64,000 nucleotides of DNA. Source: Poa pratensis (lineage: Eukaryota > Streptophyta > Magnoliopsida > Poales > Poaceae). Location of the stretch: NCBI GenBank assembly GCA_947311845.1, contig CAMZMU010000027.1, positions 42,434,853 to 42,498,852 of the forward strand. Direction: 5' to 3'. Under the pieces are notes generated by a model. The model made no database searches, was not told the origin of the DNA, and saw nothing but the letters and a program-made list of their open reading frames with translations. Below, piece after piece: positions 20,147 through 33,186 of the stretch. How positions within the stretch are numbered: position 1 is the stretch's first letter; each line of letters opens with the position of its first letter. A program made the position numbers and the translations under genes.

Positions 20147-22343
20147 TCTACTATATATAAAGACAGAAGAATCGCTGCCCTCTCCAGCCCTCCACGTCGC
20201 GGGCAAACCACAGCCGTCCGATCCGCGAAATGGACGGCTGGGATTAGCACACGTCGCCCCCAAATCGACGACACTGTTCACTTCCGATTTTCTACCAATC
20301 AGGAAGCACCACGCGTCCCGGTCGCCAGCCGGTAGCAGCCCGTCCCGACGGTCACCGTGCCTATTTTGCAGAAAAGCGCCCGAAAGAACCAACCCGTGCC
20401 CCGCGGTCCAAAACTTAACACGACGAAGGACCTTATTGTAATTCTTCTAAACCACACGGGCTTTCCTGCAAAGACGCCATCGCACTTCCCCTCCCTCTTC
20501 TTTCTCTCCCGCGACCTCCAGGTCGCCGTCACCGCCGTTGCGCGCCGCCGCCGGTCCCCGCCTCCCCGCTCAGATCGACGGGGGCGAGGAGGTGCGCCGC
20601 CGTCCCCTCCACATCCTCACCGGAGATCAGCCGCCGGGACGCTCTGTCGGCGTAGGGATCGTCGCCGGCGCGCTCGGCATCTTCGGCCGCGTCCGCGCGC
20701 CTCCGGCCGCGCTCCGGCGCCCCAAACGGAGTGGCGCCGCCGCACCCGGGTGCTCCACATCCGCGCGCACACGCCGCGACCCGCCTCGCGACCCGGAACG
20801 GCAGGATTCGGCGCCGGCGCCGCCGTCGTCGCCGCGGGCGTTTCCGCCGCTGATGACGTCATCAAAACGTCATGGTGGGACCACGCTGTCAGCGGCTGGA
20901 ATTTCCCTGAAAATACAGAAAATGATTAAACATTTGAAATTTAATATCTTCCTGTTTATCCACAAGAAAAAAACGAAAAAAATATCAAAATGATCACAAA
21001 AAAAATAAGCTAACTACTTACGGCCTAATGGAAACATATTTGAATATTTTTATAAGATAAATATTTGAATAAATTTTAAATTCTTTTCCTCAAATTACAA
21101 ATTGAATTTAACGAACCCCGTTTTTTATATAAAATACAGAAAAACATTAAATTTGCAAAAAACAATATCTTTTCACTGGTTTATCAGAAAAATATGAATT
21201 ATATGTCAAAATGTTCAGAAAAATAAATCTAATTTGTTTGTGTTAAATTCCATACATTTTGGAACATTCCAATTTGAAAAATATTTGGAAACAACCTAAA
21301 GCCATTATGTATTTAAAATTTTAATTAATCGACTTATTTTCGCTGTTTCGTCAGGAAAATATGAAACAAATATATAAACATGAAAAAAAATATTAATGCG
21401 AATTTTTTTAATAAATATTTGAACAATAACTACAAACAGTATTTCGAACCTACAGGTATGGAAAAACAATAATTCAAAATACAATTAAATTTCAATTTTG
21501 CATCTACTAAAATCATTTATTCTTACAAAATTCAAATATTTAACAACCTAAAAAAACAAATTTACATACAAATAAGTTACCAATTTAACAAATTCCAAAA
21601 ACTAAACAATTCACACATGTATTTTTTTAAAAAAATTAACGGTTCCAGATCTGAATAACTTTTGAATATGGACATTTCAGAAATTTGAACAACTTCACAA
21701 CCTAGACAATTTTTGAATTTCAACAATTTTACGATTGAACAATTCAAAATTTTAGCCCACGGGCGCGGCAAAGCCGCGAAAACTAAAAAAATAGCAAAAA
21801 AAATGTTGACATTTTTTCGGAAATAATTGCAAACAATTCTAAATATAATTTTGCAATTATTCTAAAAAATGCAAACTAACAATTTGAAAACGGCCTTTTT
21901 TTTGGAAAATAGTCCAAAAAAAAACCAAACTAAAAAAATATAAAACAATCCAACAAAAATGTGGACATTTCTTTCTGAATAATTGTAAGTAGTTCTAAAT
22001 ATGATTTTTGCAATAATTCAAAATAAGGCAAACTAATAATTTCAAAAATGCCCCATTTTTTTTTTTGAAAATAATCCAACCTATCCATATGATTTTGAAA
22101 TAATTCTAAATAATGCAAACCATCAATTTTAACCATGTTCATACAAAAAAATTACAAATATATCAACGGGATCACATCAAATTACATATGCACGACCAAA
22201 ATTTAAATTTCAACTTCCATATCGTTTCTAATATAAATTCCAAATTTCCATATCGTTTCTAAATGAATTTCAACGCTTTTACGATTTAAAAAAATAAAAA
22301 AAATTGCCCACGGGTGCGGCGAAAACCGCGCTTAATCCCCTAG
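20147..22343 (+). mobile_element. Non-autonomous Helitron, about 2.2 kb
   Basis: It starts TCTACTATATATAAAG and ends CCCCTAG followed by T, preceded by the hairpin GCGGCGAAAACCGC about 15 bp before the end. TC...hairpin...CTAG is the Helitron signature. The 5' 750 bp are GC-rich; the rest is very AT-rich. An internal copy of the end hairpin (GCGCGGCAAAGCCGCG) lies at about 21765-21780. There is no Rep/helicase gene, so movement would need another element's enzyme. The base before TC is T, not the expected A, so the left end may be off by a base or two. ORFs in the GC-rich part (20357-20993) are unrecognised. Confidence 0.65.
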
Positions 22344-24035
22344 TACAGAGTGAAGGCAGGACGAACATCACCCGGCACGAGAGGACGGCACAGTAAAACC
22401 AATTGTCTGGCCGGTCCAAATAATTTGGTCCTTATGCAATGAGTGCAAGCGAACAAGAGTTGATGGATCTAGCGCCCATCAACCTGCAGCCTGTGCGTAT
22501 TGCAGCCTAGCTCCTTGTTGCGCGCAGTGCGTAGTTATTGGGAGAGGAAATGCACTGTGCCTCCCTGATGGCGCGGTCGGTCGGGTATAGGTTTGGTACA
22601 AGAGTGAAAAGGCATTTGAGAGCTATCTCTGGCATCCGATAAAAGTGGTTAAACTTGAATATTTGTAGCTACGGTTGAAAAATGGGGTTAACCGAAAAAT
22701 ATTTTCCATCTCCCCGGATATTATCACTTAGTACCACCATAGAACCTGTTTTGGAGTCGATTTACCGGTCCCAAACCGGACATACCGAAACGAGTCAACG
22801 CTCCCATCGGCATCGACACCAGTAACTCCCGATCTCTTCCACGACGAGAAGACTTGATTCCGGCGTCAATCTTTGATTCCCGACAAGGAGGTTTGATTCT
22901 GACCAATTTTGTGCGAAATCGTGGCATGTGCTCGCAACACCATGGAAGCACCTTGATGGCCAAGCTCTCCATGGGACAACCTCCACGAGAGGAGGCATGT
23001 CGAGATGGGGAGGCCTGCACTAAAAGAGCTAGGTGAGGGCCCAAGCCGGGCATGGGTGGCCGTGCTCGCAACCCCATGGAAGCACCTCTATGAAGCACCT
23101 AGCTCCATAGCCAAGCTCTCCATGGGAGTACCTCCACGGGAGGAGGCGGGTCAAGGCGGAGGAGGCCAGCGCTACGAGGGCCAGGCGAGGACCCAACCCG
23201 CGCGGGGCGGCGATGGGAGCTGGAGTGCTTCCTCCGACGGCGCTTAGCTTGTATGTAATAGAGAGACTCATTATGCAAGATGAAGAAAGTAAAAAAAAAA
23301 CATTTTAGGTATGTTTTTAAGAAATCTGTACTGCACAGCGTGATGCCGCAAAATCATTTGCGGTTCAACTGGACAACGCGTTTTCAGGTTCCGTTTTTCC
23401 GGTATCTGCTAGAGATGCTCTGAGTGGCATTTCCGGTATCCTTTACCTCATACATCTAGAGCTGGTCACCTGTCGAAATACATGTTGGTTCCAAGCTGAT
23501 AGAACGCAAGCCAGAAGCTTGACATAACGTTGCACATCTAGAGCTGGTCGATTTTTTTTTTTGAGAAACACAGTTGTTGTGTTTGTGTCGAATATTTTGT
23601 ACGAGTTGGGTTACGGTAGGACTTGGAGTTGTATTAGGTGTGGATAGGATACACGTAGTATTGGAGTCGAACTCTTGTAGCCTGGTCCTCCCATATAATG
23701 TGTGAGCACCACATGTTGTAACCTATGACGACTTGATAGTAATTGACACGCAGGGGGAGCCGGCGGCTTGTGCCGGCTCCTAGGGCGGCCGTTGCGGTAT
23801 CTTGAGGAGGAGCGCCCGTAGTCATGCCCCGCAGATGTAGGCGTTGAGCGCTGAACTGCGTTACCAAACATCGTGCCTCGGTGTCGTCTATGATCTTGCA
23901 TAGTGGTAGAAATCGTAACTAGACGCAGACGGCTAAAAAACACGCACATACATTTGGACATGTAATAATGTATGCTTCCGTTTTTATTCTTCATGTGTTG
24001 TTTGAATAGATGCACAAATTGTGTGGTCATCGGTA
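22344..24035. other. Relic DNA between two Helitrons
   Basis: No intact gene. A segment with CTCGCAAC.CCATGGAAGCACCT and CCAAGCTCTCCATGGGA is directly repeated (about 22930-23000 and 23068-23150). ACATCTAGAGCTGGTC is repeated at about 23452 and 23534, the second copy followed by an 11-T run. The stretch at about 23600-23930 resembles the 3' part of a degraded LTR, but I could not assign a family. Confidence 0.35.
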
Positions 24036-27000
24036 TTACTAACTATATAAAAGCTGGCCGAAATCGCGAGCTGTGAGCGATCTGGCTACTGTTCATCACT
24101 GTTCGTGTGAACAATGTTGAACAGTGACGCGATCCACGCCGTCGCTCGGTGATCGGACGGTCCGCGCGCATCTCCGTGACGCTTTTCCAAAAAATCCCTC
24201 ACAAATCCAACGCTTGCTCCGCGGTCCACGATTTTACGAAGCAATGAACCTATTCGCAAATTGTGGAAACCTCAGGGGTCTTTGAGCAAAAACATCCACA
24301 TATCCCCCTCTCTCCCTCACGCGCGACGCGGAGGTCGCCGGCGCCGCCGCCGTGCCGTTTCGCCTCTCCGCCCCTCCCCGTCCAGATCTACGCACACAGC
24401 GTGCTCCACCGTCGCCTCCCCTCCATCCTCGTGGAGCGCTGCCTGCCGGGACGCCGCGTCGGCATCGGAATCATCGACGCCGCGCGCGCCACGCGTCTGC
24501 GGCTGCGTGCGCACGCCGCAGCGGCCGCTCCGGCGACCTACAGGCGGTGGCGCCGCCAGTTCCGGGTTGCCCGCATCGCGGCACATCCTGGCTCGCAGTG
24601 CTTCGCCGCCGGCGTCCTCATCGCCGCCACAGGTGCGCCCACCGTTACGTCATTGTGACGTCACGACGGGCCTGGGTTGGGCAATGGGCCGCTTCCTGGG
24701 CTGGCTTGCTTGCTGCGTGCCTGCCTCAACCCTCTTTTTTTCCCCTTCTTTTTGTTCTTTTTTCATTTTTCACAATTTTCCAAACTTTTGAAATACAACT
24801 CTAAATCAATTGCAACCAACTTCTAAAAAATGTGAAAACAACAAAACCATTTCAAATGTTTTAAAACCTTCTCCAAAATATTTCAAATCCTATTTGCCAA
24901 ACAAAAATATTTTAGTCAAAAAACAAAATTAAAAAAAACAAATTGCTTCAAAACATCCTCGACGCTCTCTATTTTTTACCCTTTTTGTTTTTTTAAATAT
25001 TTAACAACACTTGTGAAACTTTTCAAATACAACTCCAAATCAGTTCAACCCAATTTGGAAAAAGAAATATTCATTTCAAATTCTTTCGGACCTTCTCCAA
25101 AAAAAATCAAATCTTATTTTCCAAAAAAAAATATTCGAATCAAAAAATGCTTCAAAAAAATTTAAAACACTTCACAGAAACTATTTTACGGTATTTAATC
25201 AATTTCAGAAAACTACTAAATGCTACAAAATCAGAAACTTAAACCAACTTCTAAAAAAAATGTGAAAACAAAAAAAGCCATTTCAAATTTTTTGAAACCT
25301 TCTCCAAAATATTTCAAATCCTATTTCCCAAACAAAAATATTTCAGCCAAAAAACAAAATTAAAAAAATTGCTTCAATACATCCTCGGCCCTCTCTATTT
25401 TCCCCCATTTTTGTTCTTTTTTTATATTTAACAACACTTCTGAAACTTTTCAAATACAACTCCAAATCAGTTCAACCCAATTTGGAAAATAAAATAAAAT
25501 AATAATAGTCATTTCAAATGCTTTGGGACCTTCTCCAAAAAAATCAAATCTTATTTTCCAAAAAAATATATTCCAATCAAAAAATGGTTCAAATTTTTTA
25601 AAACACTTCACAGAAACTATTTTATGGTATTTAATCAATTTCGGAAAACTACTAAATGCTACAAAATCAGAAACTTAAACAGTTGAATATTTCGAAATAA
25701 TCCAAATTTGGCTCCTCTAATTACAGATTGAGTATAATTTAACTTAAATCTCTCCAATTATGCATACAAATTTAATAAATACTAAAAAATAACCAATATT
25801 TTGACATAACTATAATATGTTTCCTCTTATTATGGTGCTAAATAAGAAAATTATAGCAAAACGAAACCATATTTGACCATTTGATTTTAGCTAACATATT
25901 TATAAGGAATTTAGCTTATATTCCTCCAATTCTGCAGTCACCCTTTAAAAAAAAGGTTTACTTAAATTAATATTTCCAAAAAGGCAAATTTATTTCCCCA
26001 AATTACGAATTGAGTTTATATTTAATTTACAAGATGCTCAACTAATATATATCTTCCGGTTACTGAGTTAAATTAAATATTTAAGATAAAACACAAACAT
26101 AACGTATCAAAACAACTAGGTCAACATTTACAAATAATATAACTAAACTCGCTCCAAATATGCATATCAATTTACTAAATGCTCAAATTGAACTTAACTC
26201 TCCCTAACTATGTACTTAAATTTAAATAATGCTTTATTACATGCATATTTCAAAAAATCTCAAATTCTTTTTCTCTAAAGATGGACTAAAATTAATAGCT
26301 CATAATGCAGTATATTTCCTCTAACCAAAAAACCTAAATTACATATTTACGGCGAAATACAAACATAAAATTTAGTCATAACCATGATATATTCCCTCTA
26401 AATGTGCTGCTACATAAGAAAATTATGGCAAAATGGAACTATATTCCACCATTTCAATTTAACTAACATATTTGGAAGTAATAAAACTTAAATCTACCTA
26501 ATTACGTACTCACAATTTAAAAAAAATGCTTGACTACATGAATATTTCGAGAAAATGCAAATCATTCCCTCTAATTACGTATTTATTTCAAGTTGAATTT
26601 CATCTAAGTACACTATACAAACTATAACTATAGCCTTTCCTCACAATATATATAACGCAACCAAAAAAATAAAATACAAACTAACACAAAATATTCTCAG
26701 CAAGGGCGCGGTATGGAGTTCAAATAAATATTTATGGTATACTACAAATGCATCCAACCATTCCAATTTGCTAAACATCTGAAAACACTCGAAATGGCAA
26801 ATTGCTTATTTCCTTTACATGTTTTCATTTTTCCTATTATTTTAACTTTTTCTCCGTCTTCTCCCATTGCCCCCAACCTTACAAATTTATTGATAATTAG
26901 CCTATTTACAAATTTTACATTTCAACCGCACGAGTGCAACACAGTAGACCATTTCGAATTGCTGAATAATTGGAGACACTCTAAAATATATCTCACAAAT

Positions 27001-27269
27001 TGCATTCTCCCTAACTATGGAGTTCAAATAAATATTTATGGCATACTACAAATATATCCAACATTTCCAATTTCCTACATATCTGAACATACTCGAAATG
27101 GCGAATTGCTTATTTCCTTTACGTGCTTTTATTTTTCCTATTCTTTTATCTTTTTCTCCGCCCACTCTCACTGCCACTAAACTTACAATTTTATTAACAA
27201 TTGATCTATTTACATAATTTAAGTTCCAACTGCACGAGTGCGGCGTGACGCCGCACCATTTTTGCCTAG
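24036..27269 (+). mobile_element. Non-autonomous Helitron, about 3.2 kb
   Basis: The 3' end is clear: a hairpin TGCGGCGTGACGCCGCA at about 27239-27255, then CCATTTTTGC, CTAG (27266-27269) and T. The 5' end is probably at 24036, where A is followed by TTACTAACTATATAAAAGC. It aligns with the large Helitron at 43312 (TCTCTAACTATATGAAAGC), so the usual TC has become TT; a start at 24030 (ATCGG) is the alternative. A GC-rich block (24310-24660) is followed by AT-rich repeats: the segment from about 24790 recurs from about 25240. No replicase gene was seen. Confidence 0.65.
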
Positions 27270-27399
27270 TATAGTTCAAAGTTGAGCTAGATATTGTGCC
27301 CACTTTTACGCTCATTCCAAGCAGGCCTTTTAAGAAAAGCATGATTCAGTTAAAAGAGCTGAGCTGCCAAAGCCCTCTAAGTAAATAAGCTTATAATTA

Positions 27400-27642
27400 G
27401 GAGAGTGCAGTTTTGGCTCCCGGGCTCATATGCTCACGTTATAATTAGGAGAGTACAGGAAATTTGTCATTTTTGTACAGGGCGCGTACCATGTCATTTC
27501 GGCGCAAAAAAAAATACGGTGGTGCGTACCATGGTCATGTACGTGCATGATTGTTTTCAGATTTTTTTGATGAGTTTTCAAATTTTGAATTTTTTTTGCT
27601 CATAACGGGAGCATATGAGCCCGAGCTCCAAAGTGAATATCC
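27400..27642. mobile_element. Miniature inverted-repeat element, about 240 bp
   Basis: GGCTCCCGGGCTCATATGCTC near the left end is mirrored by GAGCATATGAGCCCGAGCTCC near the right end. The interior is AT-rich and non-coding. No target duplication was found, so the superfamily is uncertain; a Mutator-type miniature element is my best guess. Confidence 0.55.
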
Positions 27643-27676
27643 CTAGTTCTTTTCAGCTTATTTAACGGCTTCCAGT

Positions 27677-28089
27677 CGAGTGGAGATTTGGTGCTCCCGA
27701 GTTCCAGTGATCTCGCCCATTTCAAAAAATTAAAATACATATTTACAAGTTTTAAAAAAATCTACAAAAAATCATGCATATTCTCAATGATATATCCTAC
27801 AAACGTGTAAAATCTTAGTGCAAAATACCTTACGATTAGAGCTATACAAAAATGAGAAATGTGCAGATATGAGTATAGTGCACAATATGTAGTTTCAAAT
27901 TTCCAACTTTTGTCATTTTCGTGTAGGTCAAAATGCATTTTATTTTGCATTGATATTTTGCACGCTGGTAGGACATATCATTGAGAACATGCATGATTTT
28001 TTTCAGATTGTTTTGAAACTTTTAAATATATTTTATAATATTTTTAAATGGGCGAGATCACTGGAGCTCGCGAGCATAAACGATTTTCT
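27677..28089. mobile_element. Mutator-type miniature element, 413 bp
   Basis: Inverted ends GTGCTCCCGAGTTCCAGTGA and TCACTGGAGCTCGCGAGCA surround an AT-rich non-coding core. The element is bounded by a perfect 9-bp duplication, GCTTCCAGT (27668-27676 and 28090-28098), the length made by Mutator transposases. A related copy is at 59565-59927. Confidence 0.75.
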
Positions 28090-28098
28090 GCTTCCAGT

Positions 28099-31000
28099 TG
28101 CAATAAGGTTGAATAGGAAATAACGGAACTGCTTGTTGGAAGGGTTGCTTGAATTCCATCGGTAGTAGACTTATTTTGACTGAATCTGCACTTAGTATGT
28201 ATCTAGTTATATGCTTTCCATTTTTTCGATCGTGGCACTGAACATAAGTTGATTTTACCATGTTTTTTTTTCTCTCCTTCTTTACAGGTGAATGTTTGGT
28301 TGAATCGGGATAGATAAGCTGGACCAAAGAGTCTCACAGCACCCGCTGCACATTCCAAAACTATGTGTCCGCCGTAACAGTGGCTTTTATACATTAAATA
28401 AAATGCGGCTGCTGTTTACGAGTGACTTGTGAATTTTGTCAAGTTGTTCTTGGTCTCCCAGGGTGTTTGATTTCTACTGCTACCATTTATTTCTCTTCTG
28501 GTTTTTGTTGATCCGTTTTCACTTATTTGGGAGTAAAATGTGATTTACATTAAGGAAATTCCCAATCAAAATATGTTTTGAATCTCATTGAGTGTACATT
28601 GCGCCAATGCACCATTCAGTGTTGCCAATGCTACGACCTACACGGGTCCCGACGCCTTCGACACACCTATAGGTAACGGATGGGGGCATAGGTTGAAACT
28701 CCATTAGTCAAATATAGTATTTTTCAGGTTGAAAGATAAAGGTTATGCCGACAGACAGACCCCGTCAGTGCCGCATAAAATAGATATAAATTTCCCCAAA
28801 CACATCAATATGAGATGTAGATTAATATCGGGCTAACACCAAAATGGTGACTGGTTTGTAGTTTGGACACTTAGGTAATATTGTTTTAAGTTTCAATTTT
28901 CCACGATGTCGGAGACCGAGCATGCCTCTCTTGGTGTCGAGTTGCAGGTATTTTGTCAACTGTAGTTGGCAGCTCTTTGCGCACCACAGCCCGAGTGTTA
29001 GTGCGGGTTTATCGCGAGTGTTGCGGAGCGACGCATCCCCGCCAGCATCGAAGGATCCACCACTGTCGCTCACATATTCAGTACTATCTTCGCATCACGG
29101 ATAGCACCACTGATGTTATAGGGGCAGAAAAGTCAAATCTAACCTTGAACTAAAGAAACCTGAAACAACGAATCATTGCACTTGTAGCGGCATGAGCGGT
29201 CCAGATGACTCAGCAGCACTCGAAGTGGCAAAGAGAAGGAAAGTCACCAAGAATTGAGGCAGTCGGAGGTGTGGGGGAGCAAGGCAATGACAATTTGGGA
29301 GGATGACAGAGTGGTAGCAAGGATATTTTGAGGAGGAACAAAGTATAGCGTGAAGCGAGCGATTCAGAAAAGGCCAGACCGTCTTATAATTTGGAACGAA
29401 GGGAGTAGATTAGAGGTGATGGTTTGAGATGTAGTTCTTTGATCGGAAAATTCTATGCTAGTGATATTCTTTAGGTTTCGTTTGTTAGCCTTTTTTCCTG
29501 GATGTGGGTGTTACACGTTTTTATCGTCACTTGTAACATCCTCTTTAGGTTTCATTGTCCAGTGTGTGACTTTGACTGTATCATTGTGTATCATAGTTGA
29601 ATCGAAAGTTCATAATTCTAAGAACCTACTGATATAAATATATGAATTATAACATGAATGTCCTTTTTTGATAAAGGAATTCTAAATTCTACTTCTCTTC
29701 TAGGTCATATACTCTGGTGTTCATTAGAAAAGTCAAGACGCCCGATGACGCTTGGAAGGACGAATACAAAGTTAATGAGGTGATCCATCTATTTGTTATA
29801 ACTACATATAGGTGTGCAATTTGGTTACGGGCAACCGTGAAATCTTCAAGAGAAAGGCGTGAAGCGTCACCAAGACCACGTCGAGCATATCATTGCATCA
29901 CTCGAGAAGGTGCAATAGAAGATCAAAATTTAGGGATATTTTTTGTGCTATAGAGTAGATGATCTACATATAGGTATAAGGTTAGCAAACACTTCTAAAT
30001 CTCAAGATAAAGACTATAGAGAAGTCTAGAGTTGGTATTTTCTAAATATTTCTGTTTATACATCTAGACTTCAAAAATAATGTTCAAGGTTGTTCTCATT
30101 GTCATGATAATGATAGTATATGTTATTTATCACCTTTTTATAGCAATATTTTTTACTTATTTCTAGATTCAGCATCACTAAATTTGACAAGTTCTCTTTT
30201 TCGTTGATACAAAATAAAGTATACTTGTGTTAATTATTAATTTACCTGTTATATTCAAGAACACTAACAACATCATTGTGTTAGTGATAATAATACTATA
30301 ACTCAAAGCTCAATGTTAAAGAATTCAAACAATCAATCCTGCAAATATTTCACTCTTAATATCTATCTTCATATCCTGGTGCAATTGTATTCTTTAGTTT
30401 TTTGTTTGAAATATAGCATTCATATGAGTTCCACCAAAATCTAAGCAAAGCCTAAAATGATTTTACAACAAAATAGCACTCAACTATGACATAGTTTGTA
30501 CCAATTATGTATACCTTAGTATTTTTTTCCAGTGTAGCATCCATAAGTATATTTTATATAGGTTGTAAATGTAACAAGTCTAAAAAATATCCTATTAGAG
30601 CTTTCTATCTAATAAATATCCTAGTATCCATAAGATTTATTGGTGAAAAGGGATATTAAATTGGATTTGTCGTTTGAATGATAAAATATTTTGAATATTC
30701 GAAATAGGAAAGAATCTAACCGACATAAGAAAAATTACGACTCGGAGTGCATGCATGCAGAACTTTCCACAATTGGCTCATTGTATAGTACAAAAATTAC
30801 GAAGAATAAAAAAATCTTGACGCCTACACGACCTTGCTATTGCTACCGCCTCCTCCGCACTCCTCTCATCTAGCCATGAAGCTAAGTCATTAACCCGCAC
30901 CACTTCGTCTCTTTCATCTATACCGACGCCCATATCATCTACGCTGCCGGCCCGGGTCCGCTTCAACCACCTCCGTTTCGTGCTCCGCCTTGACCTAAGC

Positions 31001-31569
31001 CGCACCTGACCTGACACAACTCTGCTCTATTAGCTTCGCCCCAGCCCGCCATTCTTCTTGCCACAGGCAAGGAACATTTTTCATTATTTGTTGGCATTTA
31101 TTTTCTTTGTGATACTAACAATATTGAATGAGTATTTTTTTATACGTGAGCATGTAAATTTGTGATTTTTCATCCGTGAGTATGTACATTGGTGAGATGG
31201 GATTTAAAAAAAAATTATGATAGTATATGTGCATGAATGTTGAATTGTGTGATGTGTATATGCTAATCGTTGATATGTGAGGTACTGAGAAGCATCCTAA
31301 ATGTCTGAGAGCAATTTTGTGGAGCAGTTCATTTTACGTTGTGAAGCAACTATTTACATGCGAGAAAGTGAGAAATTTTATGTTGTGAATATCAAAGATG
31401 AAAAAAGGAAAAGTCGGCCGTCAAAAACAACTTGAAAATTGAGATCCTATGCTCCACCGGATCCTTGAACCCATTGAGCAATGCCAATTTGATAAGCAAG
31501 TTAAATGAGCGCACAAAGGCCTGGATTGCAGTTATATGTGGATGGAGAAGTTTAAGCCGTTTCTATAGA
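28099..31569. other. Unassigned AT-rich DNA with a Stowaway end fragment
   Basis: No convincing gene in 3.4 kb. A Stowaway end is visible at 29379-29407 (GTCTTATAATTTGGAACGAA, then GGGAGTA); no partner end was found, so it is a fragment or a solo relic. A GC-richer piece at about 30880-31050 has short ORFs only. The remainder is AT-rich with no repeats I could name. Confidence 0.45.
29379..29407. mobile_element. Stowaway (Mariner-type) MITE end fragment
   Basis: GTCTTATAATTTGGAACGAA followed by GGGAGTA is the complement of the classic Triticeae Stowaway terminus CTCCCTCCGTTCC.AA with one change. Confidence 0.6.
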
Positions 31570-32403
31570 CTAGTGGACGTGCACGTGCAACGCACGTCTC
31601 ATAATTTATTTTAATATAAACACATCTTTGAATTTATATTTGTTTCGTTGAGTTATTTTACCGAGCCATTTAAATAGATTTCTTGATAAAAAGATTAAAT
31701 CAGACCAAATATCTTATGAGAATTATTTCACTTTCTCATTCCAATTAGCAATGGTGATATACGAATAGGTTGTTTGTTATTTTTCAGGATTGTTGATATA
31801 ATTTATTTTTACTCGCTTGTTACCCATGTGGAATGGGAGAGAAATATCTGCATCAAATTCGACGACACCTATTTTTCCGCCGACGAATTCTCATCAAATT
31901 CGACCAATGTCGACATGGATGGTGGATAGGACGACTGACAAAAAAAAAGACTTTAAATAATATCTTCACCTCCATTTTTTTATTCATCCTCGTGGATCCA
32001 CTAATTTCTTCAGATTGCACTCCTTGTATTTTGACATTGTACCAAAATTGCACTCCTTGTAGTGTTTAAAGTTTTGACAATTTACCATAAACGTTAGTAC
32101 GACATTAACTTTTTGTGAAAATTAACCTATCCTTCTTTTAAGTTTCAATTTCATCTATAAATAGCATACAAAATAAAACTACAATCTATTTATTTTTCAA
32201 TTTCATCTACTATGAGTTTAACAATGTTCATTATTCAGCTAGAGCACCAGCAAAATCATATGACCAAAATTTACGTATGCACATGCATTATGACCCGGCT
32301 TTAGTATCAGAAACAGCTAACATGAACAGAATAAAATCAGCTGTGCCCCATCCTGATTCAATTTCCTTACCCTCTCGTACCAATCTGTAAGTATATAGTG
32401 AGA
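31570..32403 (-). mobile_element. Probable short Helitron on the minus strand
   Basis: The minus strand carries a hairpin ACGTGCGTTGCACGT (about 31580-31600) and then CTAG/T at 31573-31569, a typical 3' end. A candidate 5' end TCTCACTATATACTTACAG begins at 32403. The A expected before TC is absent, so the 5' boundary is weak. The interior is non-coding. Confidence 0.45.
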
Positions 32404-33010
32404 AAAAAGTACAATGAACTCAAAATTAGTTCTCTAAGCCTAAACATATAGTGATACTTACTTGTTGAGCGTGCACTGACAGGTGAGATTGGACATGAAG
32501 AAGAATGCCACGGCGTCCTTGCACACGATAGGGATGTGGTCGACGACCGGATTGGATGTCTCCGGCATCCATTAATTTTACAAGCAAAATACAGAACATT
32601 CAAGATTTCTATATCAAAATATTCATGTAGAATTGGAAAGATCAGAAAATAATCCAAGTAATATTTGCTTATTTAACCCTCCGGATTGCAGTTCCGCCGT
32701 AGATTTATTATCCCAAACATAGTACAAATTCGATCATCTATGTATTGAAAGTCAAACCAAAAGAAGCAATAGGCAAACTGTAGGAACGGATTGATCAGAT
32801 CAATAATTACTGGCTAGCTGAAAACCAAAAGTAGCAACACGAAAACTATATATGGAGGAACGGATTGATCATAAATTCATCATGGATTGCAGTGTGGTTG
32901 GAGTAGTAAAAAGATTGAAAGGACCTCCTCCTCCACTGCGTCAGCCGGCAAGGCAGAGGAAAAAAGGGCTTGAGTGGAAAGGGATCGGGCAGAGGCTGAT
33001 TGGGCCTTTT

Positions 33011-33022
33011 TAGATTGATTGT
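33011..33022. repeat. LINE target-site duplication, 3' side copy
   Basis: TAGATTGATTGT lies directly beside the run of T that is the LINE's poly(A) tail read from the other strand. It matches 38175-38186. Confidence 0.8.
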
Positions 33023-33186
33023 TTTTTTTATTTTTTTTAGAAAAGGGGGTGCGGATCCCCAGCCTCTGCATCAAAATGATGCACACAGCCGCCGCATTTT
33101 ATTGCATAGTTTCAACATCCAAAAGGTTTACAATTCACGGATCACAAAGTGTGTAGATAAAGATCAACCAAATGAAAATCAAGAGT

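Noticed and set aside
20357..20993. Open frames in the GC-rich part of the first Helitron
   Set aside because: Low-complexity Arg/Pro/Ala translation with no start context or motif. Similar frames exist on the other strand.
23600..23930. Degraded solo LTR
   Set aside because: The texture resembles a retrotransposon LTR 3' region, but I found no TG/CA ends or target duplication, so it was not listed as an element.
31432..31614. Possible small gene near 31432-31614
   Set aside because: Only 60 codons with no motif, overlapping the presumed Helitron 3' end at 31570.
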